Assembly (NCBI GenBank): GCA_050260675.1 | Contig: JBLNCN010000005.1 | Location: 558,001 to 622,000 of the forward strand | Direction: 5' to 3' | DNA from: JBBDIP01 sp050260675 | GTDB lineage: Bacteria; Bacillota; Sulfobacillia; Fermentithermobacillales; Fermentithermobacillaceae | Length of the DNA: 64,000 nt | Shown: positions 26,738 through 37,800 of the stretch, one piece after another | Layout of the letters: every line of letters begins with the position of its first letter | How positions within the stretch are numbered: the first letter of the stretch is position 1 | Notes under the pieces: generated by a model | Databases searched by the model: none | Told to the model about the DNA's origin: nothing | The model's input: only the letters and a program-made list of their open reading frames with translations | Made by a program: the position numbers and the translations under genes

Positions 26738-27634
26738 CTAGTCGGACAGCCGAATCCAATCACCCCACAACCGATCGTATTCTGGGGGATCGAATCTCCC
26801 CATGCCTCCTAGATGGTAGAACGTCATCTCGCCAAAGTAGACTCGACCGTTGACGTCATAGAAATCCACTCGTACATGCCGAATACCCCGAGACAGAATC
26901 TGTGCATAGTGAAGCATCTCATCAAACCCCGGCGGCCTCTTTATCTCTTGTTCAGTGTTCGGGTAGGTAATCTTAAGAGGTATCCGGTTGAAGCGCATGT
27001 CGTAGAAGTTAACGTGGTTCTCAATCTGCCTGCCAGTGGCGACCAGCAATACCTTTGGCTCCCCGTCAAAGCAGAAAAACTTGTAGTCCTTCAGCTCGGT
27101 ACCCGATTCGTCGACCATGAGTTCTTCAGCAATGATCCGAGGCTTGACGTTCCTATAGGGCCACTCTCGTCCCAGTGCGTAGTAATTCAGGCTCATTCTC
27201 TTCCTTATGAACCGACACCTATCCCAACTGTCAAACTTTGCCTTATCCTTGCAGAGGACGGTTGATCCAGAGTCATGCGTGCACTTCAGAACAAACCGCT
27301 CTGGGAGAGAGTCAAAATCAATCTCCTCAAAACTGTCCCATACCCCTATCAGCGGGATAAGATGCTCCTCGCCGATGGAATCTGCCACCCATTGGCGTAC
27401 AGCGTACTTGTCGACCATCATCGTGTATCTAGGATCCCGATCGTGGATTTTCAACCACTGTAGTTTCTCGTTGAAGGTCTTCGGGTTATCCAGGTCCAGT
27501 GGATAGCCCATGCGGCACGAGAACAAGAGTTTCAGATACCTCTCATCATCAAGCCAGTTGAGCAAACCACGTTGTCCCAGCGAGGCAAGAATACACCTCG
27601 GGTTCTTCACATACCTCGCTAGATGCTTCTCCAT
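26738..27634 (-). CDS. TupA-like ATP-grasp protein
   Basis: A 298-residue protein of the ATPgrasp_TupA type found in capsule and teichuronopeptide loci. It shows the usual N-terminus RYVKNPRCILASLG...LDLDNPKTFNEKLQWLK, then DPRYTMMVDKYAVRQWV, PLIGVWDSFEEIDFDSLPERFVLKCTHDSGSTVLCKDK and the ATP-grasp core RIIAEELM...ELKDYKFFCFDGEPKVLLV, ending with RVDFYDVNGRVYFGEMTFYHLGGMGRFDPPEYDRLWG. Such enzymes are thought to add an amino acid or glycosyl group to surface polymers; TupA itself is linked to teichuronopeptide. It is the first gene of the minus-strand glycan operon. A GAGG-type Shine-Dalgarno sequence precedes ATG 27634. Chemistry is unproven for most members. Confidence 0.88.
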   Translation of the reverse strand: MEKHLARYVKNPRCILASLGQRGLLNWLDDERYLKLLFSCRMGYPLDLDNPKTFNEKLQWLKIHDRDPRYTMMVDKYAVRQWVADSIGEEHLIPLIGVWDSFEEIDFDSLPERFVLKCTHDSGSTVLCKDKAKFDSWDRCRFIRKRMSLNYYALGREWPYRNVKPRIIAEELMVDESGTELKDYKFFCFDGEPKVLLVATGRQIENHVNFYDMRFNRIPLKITYPNTEQEIKRPPGFDEMLHYAQILSRGIRHVRVDFYDVNGRVYFGEMTFYHLGGMGRFDPPEYDRLWGDWIRLSD

Positions 27635-27941
27635 TCTCTCATCCTCTTTCGTTCCTCGGGTTCAAAGCACTACCCGTGGTCGTCTCATCTTCGCTCCGTG
27701 CGCGCCTGGATCCTCCAGACTCCTAACCATGGCTTCTGGGACCTAGACATAGTTGCCTCTTACAGCGGGAAAGCCGTGCAAGGACAGGCCACACTACCCT
27801 CTCGTTCCGACTCTTGATGCTCCATGAAGGGATATGGGCGACTCCGCAGAATTACAGACTGGCTGAGCACGTTTGGGTTCAGAATCAACTTGATCCACCG
27901 CCCGGCATGGCGTGGTCATAGCAGTAGGGGGTCATACGTAC
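27635..27941. other. Divergent intergenic region before panD
   Basis: This stretch lies between the divergent TupA-like and panD genes and should contain promoters for both, but no consensus -35/-10 pair stood out. A 34-codon plus-strand frame at 27817-27921 is rich in Trp, His and Pro and might be a gene remnant; I could not match it to anything. Confidence 0.4.
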
Positions 27942-28304
27942 TTGATGAGATGGATGTGCAAGGGCAAGATACACAGGGCTACAGTAACAGAGGCCAATCT
28001 GAACTACGTTGGAAGCGTTACTATCGATAAAACGTTGATGGACGCTGCGAACATTCTGCCGTTCGAGATGGTCCAGATCACTAACCTGCGGAACGCGTGT
28101 CTTTGGAGAACGTACGCCGTACCGGCGGACGCAGGTTCTGGGGTCATCTGCCTAAATGGTCCACCCGCTCTGCTTTTCGAGCCCGGAGACCTAGTCATAA
28201 TCCTCAGCATGGGACTGTTCTCAGAAAACGAGCTGGGCGACGTCATGCCTAAGGTCGTCTTTGTTGACCAGAACAACAGGATTCTGTCAGTGGAGTGTCA
28301 CTGA
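27942..28304 (+). CDS. panD: Aspartate 1-decarboxylase
   Basis: Makes beta-alanine from L-aspartate for pantothenate and CoA. The protein is a self-cleaving pyruvoyl enzyme of about 120 residues: GKIHRATVTEANLNYVGSVTID contains the Gly-Ser cleavage site, LWRTYAV the Arg and the catalytic Tyr (normally Tyr58), and GSGVICLNGPPALLFEPGDLVIIL the rest of the active-site barrel. TTG 27942 is chosen because it lies 10 nt after AGGGGG and puts the cleavage at Gly24-Ser25 as in E. coli; ATG 27945 is the alternative. No panB or panC is in the window. The gene stands alone beside the glycan locus, so beta-alanine might also feed a surface polymer, but that is speculation. Confidence 0.9.
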   Translation: MMRWMCKGKIHRATVTEANLNYVGSVTIDKTLMDAANILPFEMVQITNLRNACLWRTYAVPADAGSGVICLNGPPALLFEPGDLVIILSMGLFSENELGDVMPKVVFVDQNNRILSVECH

Positions 28305-28583
28305 GGCAGGCGAGAGAATCATGTGGGCGCAGCCGAGGGGTCATGGCTCGCCGAGTCCCCCAGCGTAGTCGTCCCATGCATCTATGGGCCTTACGGAACC
28401 GAGGCTAAAGATCTCGACCGTGAATCGGTTCATGAGGGGGCAACCAGTGCTCATCCACTGTTGTTTCTCGGACAACGGCGAGAACTCGTCCCCTCTCCAG
28501 CATGCGAATAGACCGATAGACGCGTCTATCACTCTCTCGGATACCGATCACGGACTCGCCTGCACCTGAAGCCACCCGCGCGC

Positions 28584-28874
28584 CTACCGCTTGCTCTCCA
28601 GGCAGAAACGGCGCAATTTGGCGATCGCGTGGAACCGCTGCTGCTTCACCCAATCGTCGGTTTCCCGCCGGTCCCCGGCGCATATCTTGATGAAATCCTT
28701 GGTCCAGTAGCTCCCCCTCGAGGGTTCGCCGCTGATGGTCCAGCACCTAGCTTTGTGTTGAACAAGGTATTGCTCGGACGGCTCGCGGGTCGTGTTGAGG
28801 ATGTAGCCGTCGGGGTTGTCTCTCCGCCAATCGCGGAATTCGGTTTCCTTATCCCTAAAGGTAACTGCAGCCAT
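28584..28874 (-). CDS. Small conserved protein, copy A
   Basis: A 96-residue protein; ATG 28874 has GGAGGTG six nt upstream. It starts MAAVTFRDKETEFRDWRRDNPDG and has the central TREPSEQYLVQHKARCWTISGEP...SYWTKDFIKICAGDRRETDDWV. A Cys after a His-x-Ala-x pattern (HKARCWTI) and the basic, aromatic composition suggest a nucleic-acid or small-domain fold, but I do not recognise a named family. A close paralogue lies at 38378-38665, and similarity extends into the 5' leader, so the pair arose by duplication. It lies 110 nt downstream of the broken deacylase gene on the same strand. Confidence 0.7.
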   Translation of the reverse strand: MAAVTFRDKETEFRDWRRDNPDGYILNTTREPSEQYLVQHKARCWTISGEPSRGSYWTKDFIKICAGDRRETDDWVKQQRFHAIAKLRRFCLESKR

Positions 28875-28984
28875 TGTTTCCACCTCCGAGCATACGCTTC
28901 CCGAGGAGGTCGGTCAAAATACCATGCCTAAGCTACCTATAGGCTGGCTGGCGTTTGCCCGAGACCTGCGACAACCCCCGGAGT

Positions 28985-30694
28985 CTACCCTCTCCCGATC
29001 ACCCTCCCCGCCCTCACCCCAGTCACTGCTCCCTCACTCACTGCCAACTGCCCGTTTACCAGCACATACCTGATCCCCACTGGCGACTCGTGAGGGTGCG
29101 CGAAGTCGGCTGTAGACCGGAAGTTCTCCCAGTCCGTGACCACGATGTCGGCCCAGTTCCCCGGCCGGACCACTCCCCGATCCGTAAGCTCAACAAACGT
29201 CGCCGGCTGCGACGTCATTTTCTTCACCAGGGCCTCCAGGCTGATGGCTTTCAGTTCCTTCACGAAGCGGACTAGCGCGTAGCCGAAATTGGCGTAGGAG
29301 CGCGGGTGTCCGCCAGCCCTGCCGTCCGAGGTGGATGAATCGCTCGAGACCACCGAGTACGGCGACCGCAGGATGGTGAGGATGTCCTCCTCGCACGTCG
29401 GCCCTACTCCAGTGGTGGTTTGACCTTCATCCTCCAGGTAGAGTCTGCGCATGCCGTCCCGGTAGTCGTCGTAGCCTAGGCGCTTGGCCACGTCCTCGAA
29501 GGTGAGCGTGAAGAACTCGGGGTGGAACGGCGAGTGCGCAATGCATTCCCAGAACCTGAGGTCTCGCGCGTTCCTCACGACTGCGCCGGTGGGCGCGAGC
29601 TCCGCCGCTCGCGCGTCGTTGACTGCTTTCTCCTCGCGGAAGAGGTCCCTTAGCGCCTGCCTGATGAGGGCCCAAGTCCTCTCGTCTTCCAGCACTGCGA
29701 GGAGGTTTTTGCGCTGGCTCGCGATGCCGCTAAGCGATGGGTCGAGAGCGCCTAGAGCCCTACCGAACCGCCCGGCCAGGCTGGACGTGGCCGAGATGAC
29801 CCACGGGTAGAAGTCACAGATGACCTCCAGACCCTCCTCCCGCGCCCTTGCGATCTTGCGCGTGGTCTCGGTCGGCTTTCCCCAGTTCCTCCTCATCATG
29901 GCCTTGTGGTGGCTGACCGAGGATGGTATCCCGGCATAGCGGACGTTCTCCAACATCTCGTCGAGGTCCTCGATGAGCATGTCCTCTTCGCTCCGCAGGT
30001 GGGAGCAGTGGACTCCACCGTACGAAGCGACAACTGAACATAGCGCCTCCACCTCCGCTGGCACGGCGTTCCTCCCCGGCGCGTAGATCAGGCCCCTAGA
30101 GATGCCGAAAGCCCCCTGCTCCATTGCCTCGCGGACCAGGACCTCCATCGCCTTCATCTCGTCAGGCGTCGGGAAGTGCCGCTCTCCCCCGCCGCCTTCG
30201 GCGCCCATGACGCAGGTCCTGACCGTCCCGTGCCCCACCAGCGGGACGAGGTTGATGCCGGTCCCGTTGCTGTTGACTCGCTCGCGAAATCCGGCGAGGT
30301 CGGTCCAGTCCGAACCGTCGCTCCCGGCGCCGCCATCCGAAGCGCGGGCCGCTCTAGGAAACGCCGATCCCCCGCGCATCCCGGTGCACTCGGTTGTCAC
30401 GCCCTGGAGCAGCGAGCTCGTTGTCCCAGGGTTCCTGAGGATGGACCTATCAGAATGGGTGTGGAGGTTGACGATGCCCGGCATCACGATGCATCCCGCG
30501 GCATCGATGGCCTGGGCTGCAGCCCAGGACTCAGGTTCTCCGCGGTCCCCCGAATCGACTGCCGCCGGGGAGTTCCCCAGCGTGCCGGGGGTCAGTCCCC
30601 GCGCCCCCGCAGTCCTCCTGACCGCTGCTATCATCCCATCTTTGACCGCGACGTCGCCCCAGTACCACGGGCTGCCGGTCCCGTCGACGACCTG
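28985..30694 (-). pseudogene. N-acyl-D-amino-acid deacylase-type amidohydrolase, 5' end lost
   Basis: An amidohydrolase-superfamily enzyme of the D-aminoacylase/N-acyl-D-glutamate deacylase type, which releases D-amino acids from N-acyl forms. The metal-site motif MPGIVNLHTHSD, the GISRGLIYAPGRNAVPAEVEAL segment and the C-terminal GVVRPGNWADIVVTDWENF are intact. Upstream of the first ATG (30634) the same frame still reads VVDGTGSPWYWGDVAVKDG, normal N-terminal sequence, and then hits a TAA at 30695-30697. Only about the first ten codons are missing. An IS3-family transposase remnant begins exactly there, so insertion has removed the start. A product from ATG 30634 would lack two beta strands of the small domain and is unlikely to fold normally. 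Confidence 0.82.
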
Positions 30695-31003
30695 TTAAAG
30701 AACTTCTTTAGGACATTCGCCCCGGAGATCATCAACAGCGACCAGGGGAGCCAGTACACCAGTCCCCAGTATGTGGAGCTGATGACTACCACCGGGGTCA
30801 GGATCAGCATGGACGGCCGGGGCCGGGCAGGCACATGACAACATCTTCAACGGAGCGGCTGTGGAGGAGCGTGAAGTACGAGGAAGTGTACCTGCTCGAG
30901 TAGTCCCCATACGGGAGGCGCGAGAGGGGCTGAGGGAGTACTTCGAGTTCTACAGTGATCGGCCGCCGCACTAGGCGGTGGGATACTGTTTGGGATCGGC
31001 CGA
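30692..31003 (+). pseudogene. IS3-family transposase (OrfB) remnant
   Basis: The end of the DDE integrase domain is readable in pieces: PEIINSDQGSQYTSPQYVELM and GVRISMDGRGR from 30692 to about 30830, then after a frame change ERLWRSVKYEEVYLLE, then after another change GLREYFEFYSDRPPH followed by a TAG where relatives have Gln, and AVGY. At least two frameshifts and an in-frame stop make it inactive. The N-terminal two thirds and the left end are missing. A segment near 31055-31080 (GGCAAAGGGGTCCACC) resembles the terminal sequence of such elements, so the remnant may reach about 31080. It abuts the broken 5' end of the deacylase gene. Confidence 0.82.
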
Positions 31004-31100
31004 CGGGAGGCACTCAAACGAGGTCCAGGGTCCCACCTAAGACATGAAAAAAACGTATCTTGGCAAAGGGGTCCACCGCATATTGACCGGTTAGGAGTCC

Positions 31101-31685
31101 TTACGATCCGGCCGCATCTGCATCAGCAGCCGCGTTCTCTGGCGGATCCGACGCAAAGACCTCGACTATCATCAGCCCGTAACGCCCGCCCCGGTAAACG
31201 GCTATTCCTATGCGGGTGAAGTGCTTGTCCAAGATGTTCCCTTTATGAGAAGGGCTCCTCATGAGCATCTCATGAGCGTCCGCAACTGACGTGTTCCCTG
31301 CCAGGTTCTCACCGAGTCTCCCCGCCGACACACCGGCCTTCCGAGCCCTGGCCGCCAGGGTACCATTATTAGGCGACACGTGGCCGAAGAAGCCCGAGAG
31401 AGCCATGTCCTTGGCGTGGGCCATGGCCACCTCGCAGAGGTCTTCGTCGATCTCTAGGCTGGGAAGCGATGCCGCAGCGCGGGCTTCGTTGACAAGAGCC
31501 AGGAGACGAGCCGTATCGTTCAGCCCGGACTTCCTCGCAGGATAGGCTTGAAGCTCCCTGCACGGAATCAAGGCGATCGCGAACGCAAGGACGGCGGCGA
31601 TGTACAACACGCGCCCCCGGGCAAGGAATCTTTCAGCGTTTGGAATCCGCTTCTCGGCTGCATAGGATGGATGTCTGGCGTGCAT
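31101..31685 (-). CDS. Secreted CAP-domain (SCP/PR1-like, YkwD) protein
   Basis: A 194-residue exported protein. A basic N-terminus is followed by one hydrophobic helix (VLYIAAVLAFAIALIPC, about residues 27-43), then the CAP domain (about 60-180): LLALVNEARAAASLPSLEIDEDLCEVAMAHAKDMALSGFFGHVSPNNGTLAARARKAG, GENLAGNTSVADAHEMLMRSPSHKGNILDKHFTRIGIAVY. The His and Glu residues that line the CAP cavity are present (GHVSPN, GENLAG, SPSHKGNIL). Bacterial YkwD-type proteins are common on Gram-positive surfaces and in spores, with no settled activity. It ends 195 nt past the SLH protein stop and may be co-transcribed with it. Confidence 0.85.
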   Translation of the reverse strand: MHARHPSYAAEKRIPNAERFLARGRVLYIAAVLAFAIALIPCRELQAYPARKSGLNDTARLLALVNEARAAASLPSLEIDEDLCEVAMAHAKDMALSGFFGHVSPNNGTLAARARKAGVSAGRLGENLAGNTSVADAHEMLMRSPSHKGNILDKHFTRIGIAVYRGGRYGLMIVEVFASDPPENAAADADAAGS

Positions 31686-31819
31686 TGGGCCCCGTCCCTC
31701 GTCTTCTTAGGTACAAGCGATGCTCTGTACCTATATCGGGCGGGGGAACAGGGGCAGTTGAGGAGCAGCAGCACTAATAGGACTCTAGTCCCTATCGAAG
31801 TGGAGTCTCACATATGCGA

Positions 31820-31845
31820 GAGGCGGGGAGTCTCCTCCCCGCCTC
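31820..31845 (-). terminator. Perfect 11-bp hairpin after the SLH gene
   Basis: GAGGCGGGGAG at 31820-31830 and CTCCCCGCCTC at 31835-31845 pair perfectly around a 4-nt loop, 34 nt past the SLH gene stop on the minus strand. No T-run follows. A similar GGCGGGGAGTGTCCTCCCC motif occurs near 61832. Confidence 0.5.
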
Positions 31846-31879
31846 GTGCGTCAGCCGGTACCTAATACAGCGGCAGTCT

Positions 31880-34800
31880 CTAGTCGGCCAGCCTCACTAC
31901 TGTCAGTTTGGCCAGCATCGACGCTGCCTGCGCTCTCGTTACGTCGTCAGTGGGCTTGAAGCTGTTGTCAGGGAAGCCTGTGACAAGTTCCTTTTCAACC
32001 GCCAGTTTCACAGCCGCAAGGGCCCAGGACTCTATGTCTCCGTCGTCCACGAACCCGGTCGGGGTCCCAGCCGCTCCGGCTTCGACGCCCAGTGCCCTTC
32101 CTATCATGGTCGCCGCCTGCTGCCTTGTGACCCGCTCGCGAGGTCCGAAGCGGTTCTCCGGTAGGCCGGTGATGATACCGGCCTCCACCGCTGCCGCCAC
32201 GTAACCTCGCGCCCAACCCTGGATCTCGTCGTCATCAGCGAAACCAAGTTCAGGCTCGGCTACCGGCTCTAGTCCTGCCGCCAGAACCACCATCTTGGCG
32301 AACTCTTCCCTGGTGATCCCAGCCCCAGGCCGGAACGTCCCGTCTTCATATCCACCCACGATCCCAAGGCTCACCAGTCTTAGCACGTGAGTCTCCGACC
32401 AGTGTCCTTTCACGTCCGGCAGAGCAGGCATATCTGGCTTCGCCATCAGCGCGAACACCGTGAAGTGATCCGTTATCGCGGTCACTGTGCCGGTCTCAGG
32501 GTCCACGGTGGTCGGTAACGCAATCCATGCCTGAGCTCTGGCGTCCCAGTAGAAGACCATAAGGTCTTCAGCCGCTGTACCGGACTCTTCGAGTTCCTCC
32601 TCCGTAAACGTGAACGTGAGCGTCAGAGGCCTCTCGAACTCGGTAATCAGTTCGCCGTCTTCGGTCTCCGCGGTTATCTCGTACACCTTGCCGCCTATCA
32701 TGACCATGCCCGTAGTCGGCTGCTCCATCTCGGTCACTAGCCCAAGCGTCACGGTCACGTTCTCGGGAACGGCCTCGGGAGGCACTTCCACCTTGGCGCT
32801 ATTGTCCTCGAGAGCAACCGTTCCGCCTGTTGTGGTCTCCACCGGCTGCGAGACTGCGCCCGCGATTACCGGGGGCTCCGGGGGAGTAGGAGGAGTCGGT
32901 TCGCCGCCTCCGCCAGTGCCGCCGCCACCGCCTGAAGCCTCGTAGTTGGACAGATTCTGGCTCGTCATGACTGAGCTCACATACCACGGCTCATAGGTAA
33001 CGTTGCCTACTATGTGAGATACAGGCGGCATCGAACCGGTATTCCAGTAGTTTTGAACCGCGCTAATAGACACCGTCGTATCCTGGTTCTCGATTGCGAC
33101 CGTGTTTCCGATAAAGGCTGTCCTGCTGACGGCGTTGTCCGCGTTGGAACCGTAACCAGCCATCTTCTGCAGACGGATGGCTAGAGCGTTACCCTCGAAC
33201 CTGCTGTTCCTCAGCACCAGATTCGAGACGCCGGTCATTTCCAGAGCGCCAATCGCAGGCTGAGTCGTGATGTTCTTGACCTGCACGTTGTCCAGAGTCG
33301 CCCCATTCACGGCGTTCAGGACGATGCCGAACTGCCCACCATCCACCACGATATTCCTAAGAGTCAGGTCTGCGGTGTACGGGTCATCATCGGTGGTGCC
33401 CGATAGAGCGATGAACGCACACCCATCCACCGAGTGCAAGGTAAAGCCTTCAACCGTTATGCCGGTGAGCGGCCTAGATTTCGAGGTCGCTGAGATGTTA
33501 CCCATCAGAGCCACCGCATTACCTGAAGCAGGCGATATGGTCGTGAGGCTGGGACCCGCACCCACTAGGCTAAGTCCATTCTTGCCGGCGGGGATAGTGA
33601 CGTTCTGGGCGAAGTCACCTACCGTCATGTTGATCGTGTCGCCAGGCGAGGCCTCGTTGATCGCTTCCTGGATTCCATAATAGAGGCCGTTCAACTCCGC
33701 TGCGTTCCAGACCTGAGTGGTTACACCACTATAAGTGTTGGAACCGATCGCTATCTTCCTGTTTCCTGGGCTCAGCGTTATGCCACGTAGGCAGTCGTTG
33801 AACGTGTTGCCAACGATGCTAGTGTCACTGCTGGGCACCAGCCCGTACTGCGTGCCCCAAAGACGCAGGCCATCTGTGTCACTGTCTCCGTTGAAGGTGT
33901 TGCCTGACAACACAGAGTCGTCGTGCAGGTTGATGTTTAGGCAGTACGAGCCTTCGGTCGCGGTGAACACGTTTCCGGTGACCGTTGCCTTGCGGATATC
34001 AGCAGCGATGTTGGCAGAGCGCCCTGTCAACGTGTTGTTCTTGAATTCAAATCCCTCGATAACGGAAGTACCGTTGAAGGCTACGGAATTGGTGAGCGAA
34101 CCTTCTATGACATTTCCGTTGATCTTGAGGTTCACGTAACTGGGCCCGTCAACCCTCATCCCGTAGCTCGCCCCAGTCAGCCTATTGTTCAAGACGCTGA
34201 CATTGGAACTGCCCCGCTCGATAGTGACGGCCCGCACCCCGGTTTCCACGATGTTGTTACTAATCGTGAGCCCATCGACAACAACGCCTTCCCCACCACC
34301 GGTGTATACCGGGAATCCGGCATCGTTTGACTTGATCGTGAAGCCGTCGATCACTACGCCGGGACTCTGTACACTCACTATTATCCCGACTTGGTCATCG
34401 CCGCCGATAATCGCCTCAGCTCCGCGGGTCGCGGTATTGGGGTTGATGCCGAAGTTGGGTCCTTTGAGCGTAACCGGTTTCGACAGGACTAGGTGCTCGA
34501 CATAGGTACCTGGCTTCACGTTGACGGTTCCGCCACTAACGACCCGTCCGAGCGCTGCGCCTATGGTCGTATAGGGCTTCAGTACCGTTCCATCTCCGGC
34601 GGGTGAGGCACTAGCGTCGACCCACGCCGACGACAGGACGGCCGGGCTGACCCTCTGGTCTTCGATCAGAGCTCCGTTATTGGCGGCGCTTAGGGCAAGG
34701 ATGTCTGAGTAGTACGCCGGCTTGGTACCTGCCAGAATCGCGATGTCAAGGTAGTTGGCCGAGTCCCCGCTCCCCCACTTGTTGTCTGTGAATGTGACGT

Positions 34801-37800
34801 TGGCTTCGTCGACGACCCAGCCCCTGGTACCCGACACCGTGTTGTTCGAGATGATTCCGGTCGTTTCCGCGTCGATGTACGCAGGCTGTCTCAATCCGTA
34901 GATCGTGTTGTCCTTGATCTCCAGCCCTGTTAGATGGCCTCCGATCACCATTGCGCGGGAAACGTCCCCCATCTCGTCCTGCTGCCACTGGCCCGAGAAC
35001 TCGTTACCGATGATCTTGACCCCGCTCTTCGAAATGTAGACCAGGTCCTGCCTTCCCTTGTCTGTTTTCCGGATGTGTAGGTCTTGGAGAGTTGCACCCT
35101 GGGCGGACATGACGAACACGTTGTCGGATCCACTCGTCTCTATGACCGTGTTGTCAGGCCCTTCGCCCTTGATCACGAGGTTTGCCTTTGAGATGGTGAT
35201 CGGATCCGTCACAGTGATGGTGCCCCTCACATAGATCGTATCTCCCGTATCAGCCACATCAACCGCCTGCTGGATTGACCCGCCGGTCGGCGTCACGAAC
35301 ACCTTGTCGTCGAGGACCCTGGCAAACCCCTTTGTGCTGCTCTTCCCCTTGTGGTACATGGAGGATTCCAGGAGGAACAGCTCGTCAAGTGTCATGTTCG
35401 AGGGGCTCTTGAAGTCTCCATCGGTGGCATTCACGCAGTACAGGTTGTCAGTGGCATCCAACCTGAAACTCGACTGCACGCCGGAAAGGTTGAACACTGA
35501 TTCGGTATACGCGAATTCGTTCCCGGATATGGTGTACTCGCCACCTAGACTTCCGCCAAGGGCAACGTGGGTGCCGTTGTTCAGGAACTTGTTGCCCGTA
35601 AGCTCAATGTTGTCAACCTTTGTGTCTAGGTTGAGGGCGGTCCGATTGGTGTCAAAGGTGTTATCCTCGATGACAACGTTATCGGCAGTCCCAACACCAT
35701 CGGACCAGATGGCCGATCTCCAGCTTGAGTTGCGATACACATTGGTGGCTGAACCTGTGAAAAGGTTGTTCTGGATGACTGCGGAACACGAGGCGGGTCC
35801 GATGTGGATCGCGCGGATCATCCGGTCTTTCTCCCCAAGTGTTCCAAGTTCGTCGCTGCTCTTGCCGGTATCTCTATTGAAGATGCAGTTCTCGACCGTG
35901 TAGTCTCCGGAGCCCTTCAAGTACACGGCGATGAAATCGCGACCGGTTTGGTTGTCGAAGAACTCGAATCCGTCGATGGTTACGGATCCGCCGTCTAGTA
36001 CTACCTGACCCTTGATGACGGCTTCCTCAACCCGCGTGGCCGTTGGAGCAATCCCTGCGTTTGGTCCATCTAGGGCAAGGCTCTTTTGGATTCTTATCTG
36101 AGCCTCTTCATACGTGCCGGGCGCCACATTCACTGTGCCGTTCGTTGCTACTTTGTCGACCGCCGCCTGAATAGTTGCGAAGGCGTCGTAGCCAACAATG
36201 AGTTCATCTACAACAGACATTTCCTCAAGCCCGCTGTAGGCTTCGCTAACCCATACCTCGCTTGGGGCGGGCCACAAGGTAGCGTCTACAGCGACGTTCA
36301 CTTCGTTCGCTTGCGCATCCACCCCAAAGGTGTTGTTCAGGACATCAGGGAAAGAAGCCCGGTTATCCGTGTAGACGGCCACCTGATTGGCGTTCAGAGT
36401 GTTGCCCGTGACCTCGCTGTCACCAGCCTCGAAGAGGAGAATGCCGGATGCGGACCAACCGGGCCCTGTATACCAGTTTCCCTCTACGATATTGCCAGTA
36501 ACAATGGCCTGGGCGCCGCGAGAGACCTGGATGCCATTCTGCGCCGTCACAGCTGTTTGGCCGTGGCCACGGACAGTGTTATCGGTGATCGTTGCCTCAG
36601 AACCGGCATTGTCCACAACAATGCCGCCCTTTTGGTAGCCCTGGATCAGGTTGTCCTCTATCGTGGCCGAGCCTGTTGTGTTGTAAGCCTTCCTCCCGAC
36701 AAATACGGCTATGCCTCGCTGAACTCCAGATAGCTCTTCCGAATCCCGAACGTCCAGGATCCTGTTGTTACTGATCGAGCAGTCGGCGCCACCCCGCACG
36801 AATATGCCTGCCAGAAAGTTCTCGCTACTATCGACCTGGAAAGGTCCCTCGATGGCGAAGCCGTCTATCAGCGCAGATACGCTATCGCCCGCCACAGTGA
36901 TGACGGTGTTGAGTGGGCCTGTAGGACTGATGACCGGCCGGTCATCATCATCGCTAAACATACCCCAAAGCCACAACGATTTGTTGATCGTGATTTCCTC
37001 GTCGTATATACCCGGATAGACCACCACCACCCCGCTGGCGCACACCTTATCGATGCCTTCTTGGATGATGTCAAACAGGTCGTATCCGTAGACATACAGG
37101 TTGCCGTCGAGATCATGGAAGAGATCGCCCTCGGCCACATCTGGTTTGATACTTTTCAAGGCGCTATCGACTTCGACTATAGATGGGTTGACTCGGACAT
37201 CCCACAACTCCAGCGAAGGCGCCTTTCCATCGGCCGCTGAGTCCTCCACTCCGACCCAGAATGCCACCTTGGTGCCTTTAGGTATTCCCGGCACCTTACC
37301 AGCAGCAATGTCTGATAGCTTGTATACCCCGCCGCCAGGAATCAGACTGAACCGCGTATCCCCATCGATGACGAAACCCCACTCACCATCGTCTGGATAT
37401 TCATTGCACAAAGCGTACTTGTCGCCACCAAGGCCTATCATCTTGCCTTCGTCATCGAACTCGAAGTAGTCTTCGTCGCCACTGGTGTCAAACCACAGGT
37501 TGAACACACCGGTCCCATGGGTGGAAAAGTCACCGAGTACTGCGATCCTCTCGAGTTCATCCACAGTGAGGCCGGTTGAGAATGCGACTCCAGACCCGAC
37601 CGCGTACGTATCGTCGATGCAGTTGGCGGCAAGGTAGTACAGACCATTATCTATAGGCGTCTGCGTTACCTCGCCGTATACGGCGTCCTCAACAGACTTG
37701 TTAATGGGGTCATCCGACTTGTAGAACTGCGCCCCTTCTCCATAGCTCGCATTGAACCACAGAATGTCGATGGTAGCGCTCTGCGCGGAAAGGCCGTTGA

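Noticed and set aside
26407..26742. Plus-strand frame of about 110 codons between GT4 and TupA-like genes
   Set aside because: It has no usable start codon, no recognisable family, and overlaps a relic that matches the deacylase gene on the other strand.
27817..27921. 34-codon plus-strand frame upstream of panD
   Set aside because: No Shine-Dalgarno sequence and no family match; too short to support.
28341..28532. 63-codon minus-strand frame between panD and small protein copy A
   Set aside because: No ribosome-binding site, no recognised motif, and competing frames are open on both strands.
36086..36733. Long plus-strand frame inside the SLH gene
   Set aside because: It lies antisense to a clear 2,025-residue protein with recognised domains; many such shadow frames occur there.
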